A stretch of 24,541 nucleotides of DNA, taken from contig CABULX010000018.1 in assembly GCA_902492545.1 (NCBI GenBank), forward strand, positions 1 through 24,541, given 5' to 3'. Source of the DNA: an uncultured Collinsella sp. Lineage in GTDB: Bacteria > Actinomycetota > Coriobacteriia > Coriobacteriales > Coriobacteriaceae. Numbering within the stretch: position 1 is the first letter of the stretch; each line of letters opens with the position of its first letter. Shown piece after piece: positions 8,827-15,582 of the stretch. Made by a program: the position numbers and the translations under genes. The notes beneath the pieces are model-generated. The model was not told where the DNA came from. It saw only the letters and a program-made list of their open reading frames with translations, and searched no databases.

Positions 8827-9492
8827 ATGAGCACCAGGGACTTTTTTAAGAACTCCGTCTTGGAGGCGTTTGGCCAGGTTGACCCTGCCAAGATTGGCCT
8901 TTCGCTGCTCGTGGCGCTCGCCATGGGCATCCTGATCTATTACGTGTACAAGCGCTTTTTTACCGGCGTGGTGTATTCGCGCAGTTTTGCCGTGACGCTC
9001 GTGGGTATGTGCGTGCTTACCTGCATGGTTACGCTCGCGATCTCGACAAACGTGGTCATCTCGCTCGGTATGGTCGGTGCTCTGTCCATCGTCCGTTATC
9101 GTACGGCGGTCAAGGATCCGCTCGACCTGCTGTATCTGTTTTGGGCCATTACCACGGGCATTACGGCAGGAGCCGGCATGTATGCGCTTGTGGCGCTCAC
9201 AGCGGTGGTGATCGTGGTGATGATCGCCGGCTTTGCGAGCCACCAGGACAAGTCGCGCGTGTACATGATGGTCATCCACTACACGGGCCAGACCACCGGC
9301 GACGATATCGTGCGCGCGTTTGGGCGCACCAAGTTTACCGTCAAGTCCAAGACCATGCGCGGCGACAAGGTCGAGATGGCCGTGGAGGTGTTCTCGGACG
9401 GCGTTGACATGCCCTATGCGGACGCCATTCGCGCGCTCGATGGCGTGGAGGACCTGACGCTCATCCAGTACAACGGCGAGTACCACGGCTAA
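8827..9492 (+). CDS. DUF4956 family membrane protein
   Basis: This 221-residue protein has four or so hydrophobic segments in residues 17-140, a central SLGMVGALSIVRYRTAVKDP motif typical of DUF4956, and a soluble C-terminal domain (about 145-221) with alternating beta and alpha elements. The conserved loop and the small C-terminal domain recall MgtC-like membrane proteins, which is only a visual impression. The function is unknown. Its regular partners are VTC-domain and CotH proteins, so it may be the membrane component of that module, for example for polyphosphate or nucleotide passage; this is inference. The ATG lies 3 nt after the VTC stop; AGGGG at 8811-8815 is a rather distant ribosome-binding site. 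It is the last gene of the operon. Confidence 0.85.
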   Translation: MSTRDFFKNSVLEAFGQVDPAKIGLSLLVALAMGILIYYVYKRFFTGVVYSRSFAVTLVGMCVLTCMVTLAISTNVVISLGMVGALSIVRYRTAVKDPLDLLYLFWAITTGITAGAGMYALVALTAVVIVVMIAGFASHQDKSRVYMMVIHYTGQTTGDDIVRAFGRTKFTVKSKTMRGDKVEMAVEVFSDGVDMPYADAIRALDGVEDLTLIQYNGEYHG

Positions 9493-9498
9493 CTTTGT

Positions 9499-9522
9499 TC
9501 CGGCGTTTTAACAAACGCCGGA
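9499..9522 (+). terminator. Perfect hairpin after the pel operon (terminator-like, no U-tract)
   Basis: TCCGGCGTTT (9499-9508) and AAACGCCGGA (9513-9522) form a perfect 10-bp stem with a TAAC loop, seven bases after the DUF4956 stop. It is not followed by a T-run, so intrinsic termination is uncertain. It may act as an mRNA 3' end stabiliser or be part of the palindromic element that follows. Confidence 0.6.
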
Positions 9523-9536
9523 CCGCTCGACGCTGC

Positions 9537-9636
9537 GCGGGCATCTGCCGGGCGATCTGCCGCTCAAACCGTCGCTCGCGTACATAAAGTACGCTTCGCT
9601 CCTCTTTCGCGGCACCTCGCCACGGCAGCTGCCCGC
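9537..9636. repeat. Imperfect ~100-nt palindrome in the pel-scrR spacer
   Basis: The 239-nt spacer 9493-9731 holds a large imperfect inverted repeat centred on ATAAA (9584-9588). From the centre outwards it has GCGTAC/GTACGC, a poorly paired middle, then CTGCCGC and GGCGA-type segments (9551-9564 with 9608-9622), and finally GCGGGCATCTGCCG (9537-9550) against CGGCAGCTGCCCGC (9623-9636), which match at 13 of 14 positions. A weak open frame across it on the minus strand has no ribosome-binding site or domain and is not called. It looks like a dispersed REP-type intergenic element, but copy number cannot be judged from one window. Confidence 0.5.
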
Positions 9637-9669
9637 TCGCTGGCGTATGCTCGACCTGGGTGGGCCGAT

Positions 9670-9700
9670 TTGGTTCGTATGCCGTCTTCACGGGTATCAT
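9670..9700 (+). promoter_or_regulatory. Possible scrR promoter
   Basis: TTGGTT (9670-9675) and TATCAT (9695-9700) could serve as -35 and -10 boxes, with a long 19-nt spacer. The predicted start site would fall in the operator at 9703-9716. The fit is weak and the call rests partly on the operator position. Confidence 0.3.
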
Positions 9701-9702
9701 GG

Positions 9703-9716
9703 TGAAAGCGATTTCA
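9703..9716. promoter_or_regulatory. LacI-type operator upstream of scrR
   Basis: TGAAAGCGATTTCA is a near-perfect palindrome with a central CG, of the class bound by LacI-family repressors. It lies 16 nt before the chosen GTG start of scrR and shares the TGAAARCGATTNCA pattern with two sites before scrA. Its position suggests that ScrR represses its own gene. Confidence 0.65.
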
Positions 9717-9731
9717 ATGACAGGGGTACTC

Positions 9732-10712
9732 GTGGTAAAGATGAAAGATGTGGCCGAGCTGGCCGGCGTTTCGAGCGCCGCCGTCTCGCGCTACCTCAAC
9801 GGTGGATATATCTCAGCGGACAAGGCCGAGCGCATTAAGCAGGCAATCGAGCTGACCGGATACGTGCGATCCAGCCAGGCTCGCGCGCTGCGCACCGGTT
9901 CCACCAAGCTCATTGGCGTCATCGTACCTAAGATCAACTCCGAATCCGTGAGCCGCATTACCGCCGGTATTGGCCAGGTGCTCGGTCGTCGTGGCTACCA
10001 GATGCTCCTTGCCAACACCGATAACGCCCCCGATCGCGAGCTCGAATACCTCGATTTATTCCAAAACCACCCGGTCGATGGTATTGTGCTGGTGGCAACC
10101 ATGATCACCGACGAGCACCGTCGGGCGATTGAGTCGTGCCGCGTGCCCATTGTGCTGATCGGCCAGAATGTTGAGGGCGCGGCTTGCGTCTATCACGACG
10201 ATTACGAGGCTGCCTTTGAGCTGGGCCATGCGCTTGCGGGCCGCGTGGACGGCAAGATCGCCTACATCGGAGTTACCGAAGAGGACCGCGCGGCCGGTTA
10301 TGACCGCCGTCGCGGTTTTGAGGCCGGCCTGCGCGCTGCGGGCAACCCGCTCGATTCCGCCTTGATTCGCCTGGGCTCGTTTACGCTCGACTCGGGCTAT
10401 GGTGCGGCGCGTGAGCTGCTTTCCGTCGATCCCGATGTTTCGTTTATCGCGTGCGCGACCGACACTATGGCGGCCGGCGCCCTGCGCGCTCTTGACGAGG
10501 TGCGCGGCATGGGCGAGGGCGTGCGTCGCGTGAGCGGTTTTGGCGACAACGCGTTTTTACGCGCGCTGACGGGCGGCATTCCCACCGTGCATTATGGCTA
10601 CCTGACCAGTGGCATCGAGGCCACCAGCATGCTGCTCGATACGCTCGACGGCGTGGAGGGGGAGGGCGGTCTAAAGACGCTCAAGCTCGGCCATCAGCTT
10701 ATGAATGTCTAG
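9732..10712 (+). CDS. scrR: LacI-family transcriptional repressor of the sucrose genes (ScrR-like)
   Basis: This 326-residue regulator begins with a LacI helix-turn-helix (VKMKDVAELAGVSSAAVSR, about residues 2-20). The hinge region follows (ALRTGSTKLIGVIVP), then a periplasmic-binding-protein-like effector domain (to about 326) with the usual LIGQNVEG, DDYEAAFELG and ACATDTMAAGALRAL segments. The GTG at 9732 is chosen because AGGGG (9722-9726) lies 5 nt before it and an operator ends 15 nt upstream. Earlier in-frame ATGs (9699, 9717) would put the operator inside or almost at the start of the coding region, and an ATG at 9741 is too far from the ribosome-binding site. Adjacent scrA and scrB make sucrose or sucrose-6-phosphate the probable inducer. 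Similar regulators control other fructosides, so the ligand is inferred. Confidence 0.85.
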   Translation: MVKMKDVAELAGVSSAAVSRYLNGGYISADKAERIKQAIELTGYVRSSQARALRTGSTKLIGVIVPKINSESVSRITAGIGQVLGRRGYQMLLANTDNAPDRELEYLDLFQNHPVDGIVLVATMITDEHRRAIESCRVPIVLIGQNVEGAACVYHDDYEAAFELGHALAGRVDGKIAYIGVTEEDRAAGYDRRRGFEAGLRAAGNPLDSALIRLGSFTLDSGYGAARELLSVDPDVSFIACATDTMAAGALRALDEVRGMGEGVRRVSGFGDNAFLRALTGGIPTVHYGYLTSGIEATSMLLDTLDGVEGEGGLKTLKLGHQLMNV

Positions 10713-10800
10713 ATTTTGGCCATGTCTGTCTGCCTTTGAGTCCCCAGTTTTTGTCTCAAAACTACCATTCGCCGGCTTTTTCATACCGTTCATCCTGACG

Positions 10801-10814
10801 TGAAAACGATTGCA
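10801..10814. promoter_or_regulatory. LacI-type operator O1 upstream of scrA
   Basis: TGAAAACGATTGCA follows the scrR-type pattern. It lies 96 bp before the scrA start and 26 bp, centre to centre, from O2. No obvious -35/-10 pair is found directly upstream of it. Confidence 0.65.
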
Positions 10815-10826
10815 GACATATGAAAC

Positions 10827-10840
10827 TGAAAACGATTACA
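10827..10840. promoter_or_regulatory. LacI-type operator O2 next to the scrA -10 region
   Basis: TGAAAACGATTACA matches the general CG-centred LacI/cre pattern fully. It ends one base before a -10-like TATAAG (10842-10847), so a bound repressor would block the presumed scrA promoter. No good -35 box is seen, which is why the promoter itself is not called separately. Confidence 0.7.
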
Positions 10841-10896
10841 GTATAAGTGTCAAACATGGCCGGGTGCACATGCGCCCGTTGGAGGAAAGGGAAGTC

Positions 10897-12297
10897 ATGG
10901 ACTACCGTAAATCAGCCCAAGAGGTGCTCGACAACATCGGTGGCGCCGGCAACGTTGTTTCGGCTGCACACTGCGCCACGCGTCTGCGTCTGGTGATTGC
11001 CGATAACGCCAAGGTCGACAAGGAGGCCCTTGAGAATATCGACGGCGCCAAGGGCGTCTTTGAGGCCCAGGGCCAGCTCCAGATTATTTTTGGTACCGGC
11101 ACCGTCAACAAGGTCTACGAAGAGTTCATCGCGCTCAGCGGCGTCGAGGCTGCCACCAAGGCCGAGGTCAAGGAGGCTGCGGCGCAGAAGCAGAACATCT
11201 TTATGCGCGCCATTAAGGTGCTCGGCGACGTCTTTGTCCCCATCATCCCCGCCATCGTGGCTTCGGGTCTGCTGCTGGGCATTATGAGCGCCCTCAACTT
11301 TATGGCCTCCAACGGCTTTATCGCGCTCGACACCAATAACTTTATCTACAAGATCGCCGACCTGGTTTCGGGAACGTCCTTTGGTATTCTGCAGATCCTG
11401 ATCGGCTACTCCGCGGCTAAGGCCTTTGGCGCTAACCCGTACCTGGGTGCCGTCGTCGGCGGTGCGTTCATCAATTCCTCGCTTCAGAGCGCCTACACGG
11501 TTGCCTCCGAGGGCGTGCAGACCATGGTCACCGTCATCCCCGGCGTGTACAGCTTTGAGTGGGTCGGTTATCAGGGCCACGTGATCCCCATCGTTATCGC
11601 CTGCGCCATCCTCGCCTTTTTGGAGAAGCGTCTCCACAAGGTTGTCCCCGAGATGTTCGACCTCTTTGTGACCCCTCTCGTCTCCGTGTTCGTGACCGTG
11701 CTCGTGACGCTCGTTGCCGTCGGCCCCATCTTCGTGTGGGCCGAGAACGCCGTCCTCGGTCTGATTCAGGCCCTGCTGACCCTGCCCTTCGGCATCGGTT
11801 CCTTTATCGTCGGCCTGTTCTATGCCCCCACGGTCGTTACCGGTATCCACCAGATGTACACCGCCATCGATCTGGGCCAGCTCGCCCAGTACGGTGTGAC
11901 TTACTGGCTGCCCATCGCCAGTGCCGCCAACATCGCTCAGGGTGGTGCCGCGCTCGCCGTTGCCTTTAAGACCCGCGATGCCAAGATCAAGGGCCTGGCG
12001 CTTCCTTCGGCCCTGTCCGCCTTCATGGGCATTACCGAGCCTGCCATCTTTGGTGTGAACCTGCGCTTCTTTAAGCCCTTCATCGCCGGCTGCATCGGCG
12101 GCGGTTGCGGTGCCCTGGTCTGCGCGCTCACTTCGCTGGCTGCCTCCGGCACGGGCGTTACCGGTATCTTCGGTATCCTGCTGTGCCTGGCCCAGCCCGT
12201 GCAGTACGCGATCATGTTTGCGGTCGCCGCGCTGGTTTCCTTTGCCGTCTCGTTTGTCCTGTACAAGGACGAGCCCAAGGCTTCCGAGCAGGCGTAG
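10897..12297 (+). CDS. scrA: Sucrose-type PTS permease EIIBC
   Basis: This 466-residue protein joins a IIB domain (residues ~1-90) to a membrane IIC domain (~100-460). The phosphorylated cysteine is C26 in the motif SAAHCATRLRLV. The IIC part has about ten hydrophobic segments and the GITEPAIFGVNLRFFKPF motif typical of sucrose/trehalose-type IIC. It would phosphorylate sucrose during uptake to sucrose-6-phosphate. There is no IIA domain, so it must borrow a glucose-type IIA encoded elsewhere. The ATG at 10897 is preceded by GGAGGAAAGG (10881-10890); earlier in-frame codons lie in the operator region. scrB downstream hydrolyses the product. Trehalose or another beta-fructoside is possible but less likely given the GH32 neighbour. 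Confidence 0.9.
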   Translation: MDYRKSAQEVLDNIGGAGNVVSAAHCATRLRLVIADNAKVDKEALENIDGAKGVFEAQGQLQIIFGTGTVNKVYEEFIALSGVEAATKAEVKEAAAQKQNIFMRAIKVLGDVFVPIIPAIVASGLLLGIMSALNFMASNGFIALDTNNFIYKIADLVSGTSFGILQILIGYSAAKAFGANPYLGAVVGGAFINSSLQSAYTVASEGVQTMVTVIPGVYSFEWVGYQGHVIPIVIACAILAFLEKRLHKVVPEMFDLFVTPLVSVFVTVLVTLVAVGPIFVWAENAVLGLIQALLTLPFGIGSFIVGLFYAPTVVTGIHQMYTAIDLGQLAQYGVTYWLPIASAANIAQGGAALAVAFKTRDAKIKGLALPSALSAFMGITEPAIFGVNLRFFKPFIAGCIGGGCGALVCALTSLAASGTGVTGIFGILLCLAQPVQYAIMFAVAALVSFAVSFVLYKDEPKASEQA

Positions 12298-12306
12298 GAT
12301 TCGCGT

Positions 12307-12348
12307 AAACATAACGCCCGCAGGCTCCATCCTGTGGGCGTTATGTTT
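12307..12348 (+). terminator. Strong hairpin between scrA and scrB
   Basis: Arms 12307-12324 and 12331-12348 pair over 18 bp with one G-U wobble and a 6-nt loop (CTCCAT). No T-tract longer than three follows. It may end or attenuate scrA transcripts, or stabilise the scrA part of a joint mRNA. Confidence 0.7.
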
Positions 12349-12359
12349 ATCTGGAACCT

Positions 12360-12387
12360 TTGATTTGAGCGTTCGTTGATTTAATTC
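12360..12387 (+). promoter_or_regulatory. Possible scrB promoter
   Basis: TTGATT (12360-12365) and TAATTC (12382-12387) are spaced by 16 nt just after the scrA hairpin and 14 nt before the scrB ATG. The match to sigma-70 boxes is modest and no clear ScrR operator is present. Confidence 0.3.
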
Positions 12388-12401
12388 GATTGGATACCGA
12401 C

Positions 12402-13934
12402 ATGTCTAACGCACTTCAGCGCGATCTTGCCAAGCTCGTTGCCAACATGGATGCAGTAGCCGCCGAGCGTGGCCACGGGCCCTTTGCCCAGCATTTTCAT
12501 ATCATGCCGCCCACGGGTTGGCTCAACGACCCCAACGGTCTTTGCCAGGCCGATGGCGTGTTTCACGCGTACTTCCAGTACGCCCCGTTTGATGTAAACG
12601 GCGGCGTCAAGATGTGGGGCCATGCCACCAGCCGCGACCTTATGAAATGGGAATATATTGGCGCTCCGCTGCTTCCCGACGAACCGTTCGACTGCCATGG
12701 CGTGTACTCGGGCTCGGCATTGGTCGAGGACGGTCGCATTCGCGTGCTCTATACCGGCAACGTTAAGCTCCCCGATGCGGACGGCGTTTATGACTATGTC
12801 AACAGCGGTCGTCGCGCCGATACCGTGTATGTCGAGAGCGCCGATGGGCAGACGTTTAGCCAAAAGCGCGTGGTGCTGGCTTCGGAGGACTATCCCGAGG
12901 ATCTGACGTGCCACGTGCGTGACCCTAAGGTGTGGCGCGGTGATGATGGACGTTACCACATGGTGCTGGGCGCGCGTCGTCGCGTGGATGGACCGCATAT
13001 CGAGAGCCGTTTTTGTGCGATGCACGGCGAGGGCGCCGGGCGTGATGTGGGCGAGATCCTGGTGTATGGTTCGGCCGACATGCTTAGTTGGGAGCTCGAG
13101 ACCCGCGTGTGTACGCCCGAGCGTTTTGGGTTTATGTGGGAATGCCCGGGATACCTTGAGCTTGAGACGGATGGTGGTGTACCGGCGAAGTGGATGTCCT
13201 TCTCGCCCCAGGGCCTTGAGGGCGGCCGTTGGGACCGCGGCAACGTGTACGCCGCGGGCTACATGCCTGTAACGGGCGACATTACGGGTGGCAATGACGC
13301 TTATGAACTGGGCGAGTTCCGCCTGTGGGACGCCGGTTTTGACTTCTATGCTCCGCAGGAGTTCACGGCCGAGGACGGTCGCCACATTCTGATCGGCTGG
13401 ATGGGTATGCCCGATGAGCCGACCTATGGCAACGACCCCACCGTGACGTGCGGCTGGCAGCACTGCATGACGGTGCCGCGTGAGCTTACGGCCGGTGCCG
13501 ACGGCATGGTGCTGCAGCAGCCGGTGCGCGAGATTGAGCACCATTATGCCTCGGTGCGTGTGGGGGCGGGCACGTTGGAGGTTGCCGGCGATACCTGCTT
13601 TGACGTTGTTGTTGACGGTGTCGACGGTGCGTTCACCGCAACCGTCGATGGCGAGCTGAAGCTGGCGTTTGTGCCCGCCGAGGGCGAACTGCCCACGCGT
13701 TTTGAGATGCGATTTACCGACGAGGGTCGCGCTTCTGCCGGCTGCGGTCGTACCGTGCGCTGGGAGCCCGTCGACGAGGTTCGTAACGTGCGCATTGTCG
13801 GCGATGCCTCTTCGGTCGAGGTGTTTGTGAACGATGGCGCGCTCGTGTTCTCCACGCGCATCTACCCTGCGACCTATGGCGTGTCCGTTGACGCCGCTGG
13901 CGCGAGCGTGACCTATCACGCGCTTAACATCTAG
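12402..13934 (+). CDS. scrB: Sucrose-6-phosphate hydrolase (GH32)
   Basis: This 510-residue enzyme is a full-length GH32 protein with an N-terminal five-bladed propeller and a C-terminal beta-sandwich (about 360-510). The three catalytic motifs are intact: nucleophile D43 in GWLNDPNG, the transition-state stabiliser D174 in VRDPKVW, and acid/base E247 in WECPGY. It would cleave sucrose-6-phosphate delivered by ScrA into glucose-6-phosphate and fructose in the cytoplasm; there is no signal peptide. The start is ATG 12402. The Shine-Dalgarno sequence is poor, and an in-frame TTG at 12390 is a weaker alternative. Preference for sucrose-6-phosphate over sucrose or fructans is inferred from the PTS neighbour. 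Confidence 0.92.
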   Translation: MSNALQRDLAKLVANMDAVAAERGHGPFAQHFHIMPPTGWLNDPNGLCQADGVFHAYFQYAPFDVNGGVKMWGHATSRDLMKWEYIGAPLLPDEPFDCHGVYSGSALVEDGRIRVLYTGNVKLPDADGVYDYVNSGRRADTVYVESADGQTFSQKRVVLASEDYPEDLTCHVRDPKVWRGDDGRYHMVLGARRRVDGPHIESRFCAMHGEGAGRDVGEILVYGSADMLSWELETRVCTPERFGFMWECPGYLELETDGGVPAKWMSFSPQGLEGGRWDRGNVYAAGYMPVTGDITGGNDAYELGEFRLWDAGFDFYAPQEFTAEDGRHILIGWMGMPDEPTYGNDPTVTCGWQHCMTVPRELTAGADGMVLQQPVREIEHHYASVRVGAGTLEVAGDTCFDVVVDGVDGAFTATVDGELKLAFVPAEGELPTRFEMRFTDEGRASAGCGRTVRWEPVDEVRNVRIVGDASSVEVFVNDGALVFSTRIYPATYGVSVDAAGASVTYHALNI

Positions 13935-13972
13935 GCGATTCGTCGCATATCGGCGCTATACTGCAGCCGTTG

Positions 13973-14008
13973 CCCACGATGCGGGAAACATCCGCATCGT
14001 GGGTTTTT
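13973..14008 (+). terminator. Rho-independent terminator after scrB
   Basis: CCCACGATGCGG (13973-13984) pairs perfectly with CCGCATCGTGGG (13992-14003) around a 7-nt loop, followed by TTTTT (14004-14008). This is a textbook intrinsic terminator. It ends only 21 nt before the next gene, and a -10-like TATACT (13957-13962) lies upstream of it, so it could also attenuate transcription of that gene. Confidence 0.9.
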
Positions 14009-14029
14009 GTATTGAAGGGAAGGTGCCGT

Positions 14030-15022
14030 ATGGGCGTACAGCAGCTAGAAGAGGCCTGGGCTGCAAGGGCCGGCGCGCGTGGGGCGCGACTGGTTGTGGC
14101 CTCGCATGTTCCGGCGGCGCTGTCGCGGCTGGTGATTGTGCGTCCCGGTGATCGTCTGGTTGTCTCTGCGGACGACTTTGCCGATGCGTTTGCGCACGGC
14201 TTTGATGCCTGCGACGTGGCTATGGTGGGGGAGCCGTCGGCTGCCGCGTTTGCTGCTGCGTCCGAGGGCTTTGATGCTTCGTTTGATGCCGAGGGGCCGC
14301 ACCTGTGGTGGTTCGTCAACTCTATCGGCGGGTTTGGTCTGCGCGTTCCCGATCTTCGTGCGTTAGGCCGCGCAGCGCGTGAGGCTCATGCGCTGCTCGT
14401 GGTGGATAACACCGTGGCTGGCCTCTTTGGGTGCGATCCGCTGCGTTTGGGTGCCGTCCTGTCGCTTGAGGCACTCGACCGTGTGTGCGCCGGTAAGGCT
14501 CCTCGCAAGCTCGTTGCCGTATCGGTCGCACGCTCGCAGCTCAAGCGCCATCGCGTGGACGCCGCTGCCGAGTGCGCGCATGCGCTGCTTGAGGGCTGTG
14601 GCTTGGCCAAGCTTGATTTGCCTGTTAACGAGGCTGACGTGCTGGAGCGCGGGCTCGATACGCTCGACGTTCGCATGCAGGCCCACTTCGACCGCGCCCG
14701 TGCGCTGGCCGAGTATCTGACGGCTAACGAGATGGTGCGCAACGTGCGCTATCCCGGGTTGAATTCGCATCCCGACCATGCGGTTGCAACGGGAATCCTC
14801 GAGCACGGCTTTGGCCCGGCAGTTGAGTTTGATCTGATTGACTGCACCGCGTGCGAATTCTTCAGCATACTGCCGGACGAATTCCGTACATCGCCCGCCG
14901 GCGGCGCAACAACGCGCCTTTCGGCCCCACGTGGCAAGCAGGGGAGCACCATCCGCCTCTTCGCCGGCACCGACGACCCCCTGGTCGTAGCGTCCACCCT
15001 AGACAACGCCCTCCGCAAGTAG
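14030..15022 (+). CDS. Cys/Met-metabolism PLP-enzyme-like protein, apparently without the catalytic lysine
   Basis: This 330-residue protein is shorter than the ~390 usual for cystathionine gamma-synthase/lyase relatives. Its C-terminal half clearly aligns with them by eye: LLVVDNTVAGLF (D126-N-T), PLRLGA, VLERGLDTLDVRMQAHFDRA, NVRYPGLNSHPDHA and STIRLFAGTDDP with the substrate-carboxylate Arg R309. Where family members have the Schiff-base lysine in SATKY, this protein reads S145-L-E-A-L-D. The N-terminal substrate-binding region is also shortened and divergent. It is either a degenerate non-catalytic homologue or uses another lysine. The ATG at 14030 has GGGAAGG (14017-14023) at 6 nt. The final stop lies inside a long inverted repeat. 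No pathway can be assigned. Confidence 0.75.
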   Translation: MGVQQLEEAWAARAGARGARLVVASHVPAALSRLVIVRPGDRLVVSADDFADAFAHGFDACDVAMVGEPSAAAFAAASEGFDASFDAEGPHLWWFVNSIGGFGLRVPDLRALGRAAREAHALLVVDNTVAGLFGCDPLRLGAVLSLEALDRVCAGKAPRKLVAVSVARSQLKRHRVDAAAECAHALLEGCGLAKLDLPVNEADVLERGLDTLDVRMQAHFDRARALAEYLTANEMVRNVRYPGLNSHPDHAVATGILEHGFGPAVEFDLIDCTACEFFSILPDEFRTSPAGGATTRLSAPRGKQGSTIRLFAGTDDPLVVASTLDNALRK

Positions 15023-15128
15023 CTAATTTGGGACGGGGCTTTTTTAGCTACCCAATGTTATTTTTTGACTATGAGTCAAGAATGCGCTGGATGGGTAGCT
15101 AAAAAAGCCCCGTCCCAAATTAGCTACT
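15018..15128. repeat. Perfect 37-bp inverted repeat between convergent genes
   Basis: Arms 15018-15054 and 15092-15128 are exact reverse complements over 37 bp, separated by a 37-nt spacer. Each arm contains its own smaller palindrome (TAGCTAA ... TTAGCTA) and GGGACGGGGCTTTTTT. The spacer holds TTGACT-ATG-AGTCAA (15065-15079). Both flanking genes end inside it: the PLP-like gene's TAG at 15020-15022 and the regulator's TAG on the minus strand at 15124-15126. It may be a bidirectional terminator or a small palindromic mobile element; the T6 runs lie within the stem, which is unusual for a terminator. Confidence 0.85.
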
Positions 15129-15468
15129 CTTTGATGCTTGCGATGAGGGCTTCGGCTTTGGTGGCGATGACGTTGTTGATGTCGGCCTGCAGCTCTTCGT
15201 AGACTTCGATGGCTCGCTCGCCGGCAGGGGTGAGCGTGGATCCGCGGGCGCCGTCGCGCTCGATGAGCTTGCAACCCAGCTGCCCTTCGGCCTCGTTCAC
15301 AATGCGCCAGGCCTTGGAATACGCCATACCCATGCTCTTGGCGGCGCGGTTGAGCGAGTGCTCGCGAGCGATGCCCTGCAGCAACAAAACGCAACCATGG
15401 CCGAACACGCCCGGCAGATCTTTGTCGCACGCTTGAATGACCAATTTTGCCGTCGTCTTGTACTCCAT
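15124..15468 (-). CDS. ModE-type winged helix-turn-helix regulator, N-terminal domain only
   Basis: This 114-residue protein, the only minus-strand gene here, is a single LysR/ModE-like winged helix domain. The motif LLQGIAREHSLNRAAKSMGM plus SYSKAWR-like AYSKAWRIVNEAE and TPAGERAIEVYEEL are typical of the DNA-binding domain of ModE, the molybdate-dependent regulator. The molybdate-binding TOBE domains are absent, as in many short family members. The ATG at 15468 follows GGGGAG at 11 nt; an in-frame GTG at 15477 is possible but sits too near that site. No molybdenum transport or cofactor gene is nearby, so metal sensing is uncertain. It converges on the PLP-like gene and is divergent from guaB. 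Confidence 0.8.
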   Translation of the reverse strand: MEYKTTAKLVIQACDKDLPGVFGHGCVLLLQGIAREHSLNRAAKSMGMAYSKAWRIVNEAEGQLGCKLIERDGARGSTLTPAGERAIEVYEELQADINNVIATKAEALIASIKE

Positions 15469-15553
15469 GTGCCCCACGTCTCCCCGCTAAAGTGTTTGCT
15501 GGGCAAACGCAAAGCCTGCGTCAAACCCTCGTGTGCTCTTCTTAAATCATGCA

Positions 15554-15582
15554 TTGTAGCAGTCAAAGTGCGTTAAGATACT
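15554..15582 (+). promoter_or_regulatory. Likely guaB promoter
   Basis: TTGTAG (15554-15559) and GATACT (15577-15582) are separated by exactly 17 nt and fit sigma-70-type boxes. The start would be near 15589, giving a leader of about 70 nt before guaB. No purine riboswitch or other known leader motif was recognised in it. Confidence 0.55.

Noticed and set aside
9461..9700. A 79-codon minus-strand frame over the pel-scrR spacer
   Set aside because: It crosses a palindromic element and the end of the DUF4956 gene, and has no ribosome-binding site or domain.
12381..12394. Possible fourth ScrR operator (TTAATTCGATTGGA) before scrB
   Set aside because: It keeps the CGATT core but differs from TGAAARCGATTNCA at three fixed positions.
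15044..15430. A minus-strand frame overlapping the ModE-like gene and the inverted repeat
   Set aside because: It is out of frame with the clear winged-helix protein and has Arg/His-rich low-complexity content typical of a shadow frame.
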